From the NCBI GenBank assembly GCA_910584545.1, contig CAJUBC010000005.1, positions 1 through 64,000 on the forward strand: a stretch of 64,000 nucleotides of DNA. Direction: 5' to 3'. Numbering within the stretch: the stretch's first letter is position 1; each line of letters opens with the position of its first letter. The position numbers and the translations under genes were made by a program. Below are positions 62,781 through 64,000 of the stretch, piece after piece. A model generated the notes under the pieces. That model was not told the origin of the DNA, searched no databases, and worked only from the letters and a program-made list of their open reading frames with translations. The stretch is from an uncultured Muribaculaceae bacterium. GTDB taxonomy: Bacteria; Bacteroidota; Bacteroidia; Bacteroidales; Muribaculaceae.

Positions 62781-64000
62781 AATTCGACACTATCATAATG
62801 GGAGGGGGATTGAGCGGACTCAGCGCGGGGATTTCCCTGGTAAAAGCCGGACAGCGCGTGGCCGTGGTGTCGGCGGGCCAGAGTTCACTGCATTTCAACA
62901 GCGGCTCGTTCGAGCTGATGGGTTATGACGCTGACCACAAGCCGGTGGATAATCCGCTCGAGGCGATGAAGGGACTCGGAGAGGAGCATCCTTACCGCAG
63001 GATGGGACTCGACAACGTGGCGCGTCTCGCGCCGGAGGTGGCGCCGATGCTCGCGGATGCGGGCATCAGGATGCGTGGGACATCCGCACGCAACCACTGG
63101 CGGCTCACTCCGATGGGAGTGATGAAGACCGCATGGCTCACCGTGGAAGACCACATAACCCTCGACCGGCCAGATGCCTTCCCTTGGAGAAAGGGAGCAC
63201 TCATCAACATCACCGGACTCCTTGACTTCTTTCCCCGGTTCCTCGAGGTGGGACTCCGCAAGCGCGGGCTGGAATGCCGCCTTGCCGAAGTGACCTGCGA
63301 GGAAATAGCCAGACAGAGGGTGAGTGCCACGGAGATGCGCGCGACCAACATCGCGCGAGTGCTCAACGACAAAGCCCTTGAGTCTATGGCCGCAGAGATC
63401 CGCGACGCGGCGGCCGATGCCGAAGTGATCTTCTTCCCCTCGACAGTAGGCCTCGACAGCATGGACAACGCCGACAGGTTGCGAGAGCTCGTGGGCCGGC
63501 CGTTCTACTTCATCCCCACGATGAGCGCCAGCGTGTCCGGAGTGAGATGCCAGATGATGCTCCAGAAATATTTCAGGCGTATCGGAGGTTACTACATGCT
63601 CGGCGACGTGGTCAGCAAAGGGAACTTCGACGGCGACAGGCTTCTCTCGATCGAGACCCGCAACTTCGGAGCCGACAGGCTTACGGCCGACAATTTCATA
63701 TTCGCAGCCGGAAGCTTCTACAGCCACGGCATCACCACCACCCCCACGGCGATAGTGGAACCGGTGCTCGGCCTCGACGTGGACTACTGCGGCTCACGGC
63801 AAGAATGGTACAATGAAGACATCTTCAGCAAACAGCCATACATGAAATTCGGAATCGCCACCGACACGGACTTCCGCGCGCTCCGGGGCGGAAAAACCGC
63901 CGACAATATCTATGTGTCCGGTTCGTCGCTCTCGGGCGCCGACTCCGTCAACGAGGGATCGGGAGCCGGCGTGGCCTCCCTTACCGCCCTGCATATCGCT
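62777..64000 (+). CDS. glpB: Anaerobic glycerol-3-phosphate dehydrogenase subunit B (cut at the window end)
   Basis: 408 codons are visible and the frame is still open at base 64000, so the 3' end is missing (probably only a short piece, as GlpB is about 420 residues). It begins MKFDTIIMGGGLSGLSAGI, a Rossmann FAD motif, with AVVSAGQSSLHFNSGSFELMG next, the typical GlpB start. Later NIYVSGSSLSGADSVNEGSGAGVA marks the FAD-binding end. It is coupled to glpA by an ATGA overlap. glpC would be expected downstream but lies outside the window. Confidence 0.93.
   Translation, partial: MKFDTIIMGGGLSGLSAGISLVKAGQRVAVVSAGQSSLHFNSGSFELMGYDADHKPVDNPLEAMKGLGEEHPYRRMGLDNVARLAPEVAPMLADAGIRMRGTSARNHWRLTPMGVMKTAWLTVEDHITLDRPDAFPWRKGALINITGLLDFFPRFLEVGLRKRGLECRLAEVTCEEIARQRVSATEMRATNIARVLNDKALESMAAEIRDAAADAEVIFFPSTVGLDSMDNADRLRELVGRPFYFIPTMSASVSGVRCQMMLQKYFRRIGGYYMLGDVVSKGNFDGDRLLSIETRNFGADRLTADNFIFAAGSFYSHGITTTPTAIVEPVLGLDVDYCGSRQEWYNEDIFSKQPYMKFGIATDTDFRALRGGKTADNIYVSGSSLSGADSVNEGSGAGVASLTALHIA

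Overview
The window looks like a chromosomal segment of a gut-type member of the Bacteroidota, order Bacteroidales. A Muribaculaceae-like genome is my best guess, but that is inference. The support is: many intergenic regions carry the Bacteroidota promoter form (TTTG or TTG, 19-20 nt, TAnnTTTG); there are TonB-dependent outer-membrane proteins, surface lipoproteins with late lipoboxes, secreted proteins with T9SS-like C-terminal modules, KorAB, a BspA-type LRR protein, carboxynorspermidine synthase and DUF5715. Coding DNA is GC-rich and intergenic DNA is AT-rich. I see no rRNA, CRISPR array, insertion sequence or phage module.

Layout. 1-2.5 kb: an outer-membrane beta-barrel/TonB-receptor-like protein. 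2.5-3.9 kb: a promoter, a 182-bp imperfect palindrome, tRNA-Gln with a terminator, and a RhuM-family gene. 3.9-9.4 kb: a HAD-AroB fusion whose 3' end overlaps a convergent BspA-type gene; that gene is the tail of a minus-strand run tsaE-birA-flippase-hypothetical-LRR. 9.5-13.1 kb: carboxynorspermidine synthase coupled to a secreted GH31. 13.2-17.3 kb: a DUF5715 lipoprotein, two FKBP isomerases, a small lipoprotein, a divergent FKBP-like lipoprotein and ksgA. 17.3-19.6 kb: gmd and rfbB. 19.9-22.9 kb: a WYL regulator, obg and an acyltransferase. 22.9-35 kb, minus strand: thyA, a NapH-like ferredoxin, yidC, pyrG, an SDR, and a Na/Pi-manC-lipoprotein-yifB operon.

35-49 kb, minus strand, is the most interesting part. 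deoC, a secreted endonuclease/exonuclease/phosphatase, a TonB-dependent receptor without SusD, two lipoproteins with repeated DUF6359/DUF5689-type modules and two secreted endonuclease I enzymes lie in one direction, followed by korA-korB. Together they read as an extracellular nucleic-acid scavenging locus: cut DNA outside, bind and import pieces through the receptor, dephosphorylate in the periplasm or outside, and use deoxyribose-5-phosphate through DeoC. The parts are known families; the combined role is inference.

49-64 kb: ruvC and a DUF4286 gene; an SRP RNA directly abutting tRNA-Thr under a perfect promoter; rnr; a secreted bleomycin-hydrolase-type C1 peptidase; a two-TM hypothetical; two large secreted Fn3-like proteins; and on the plus strand glpA and glpB, the latter cut by the window end.
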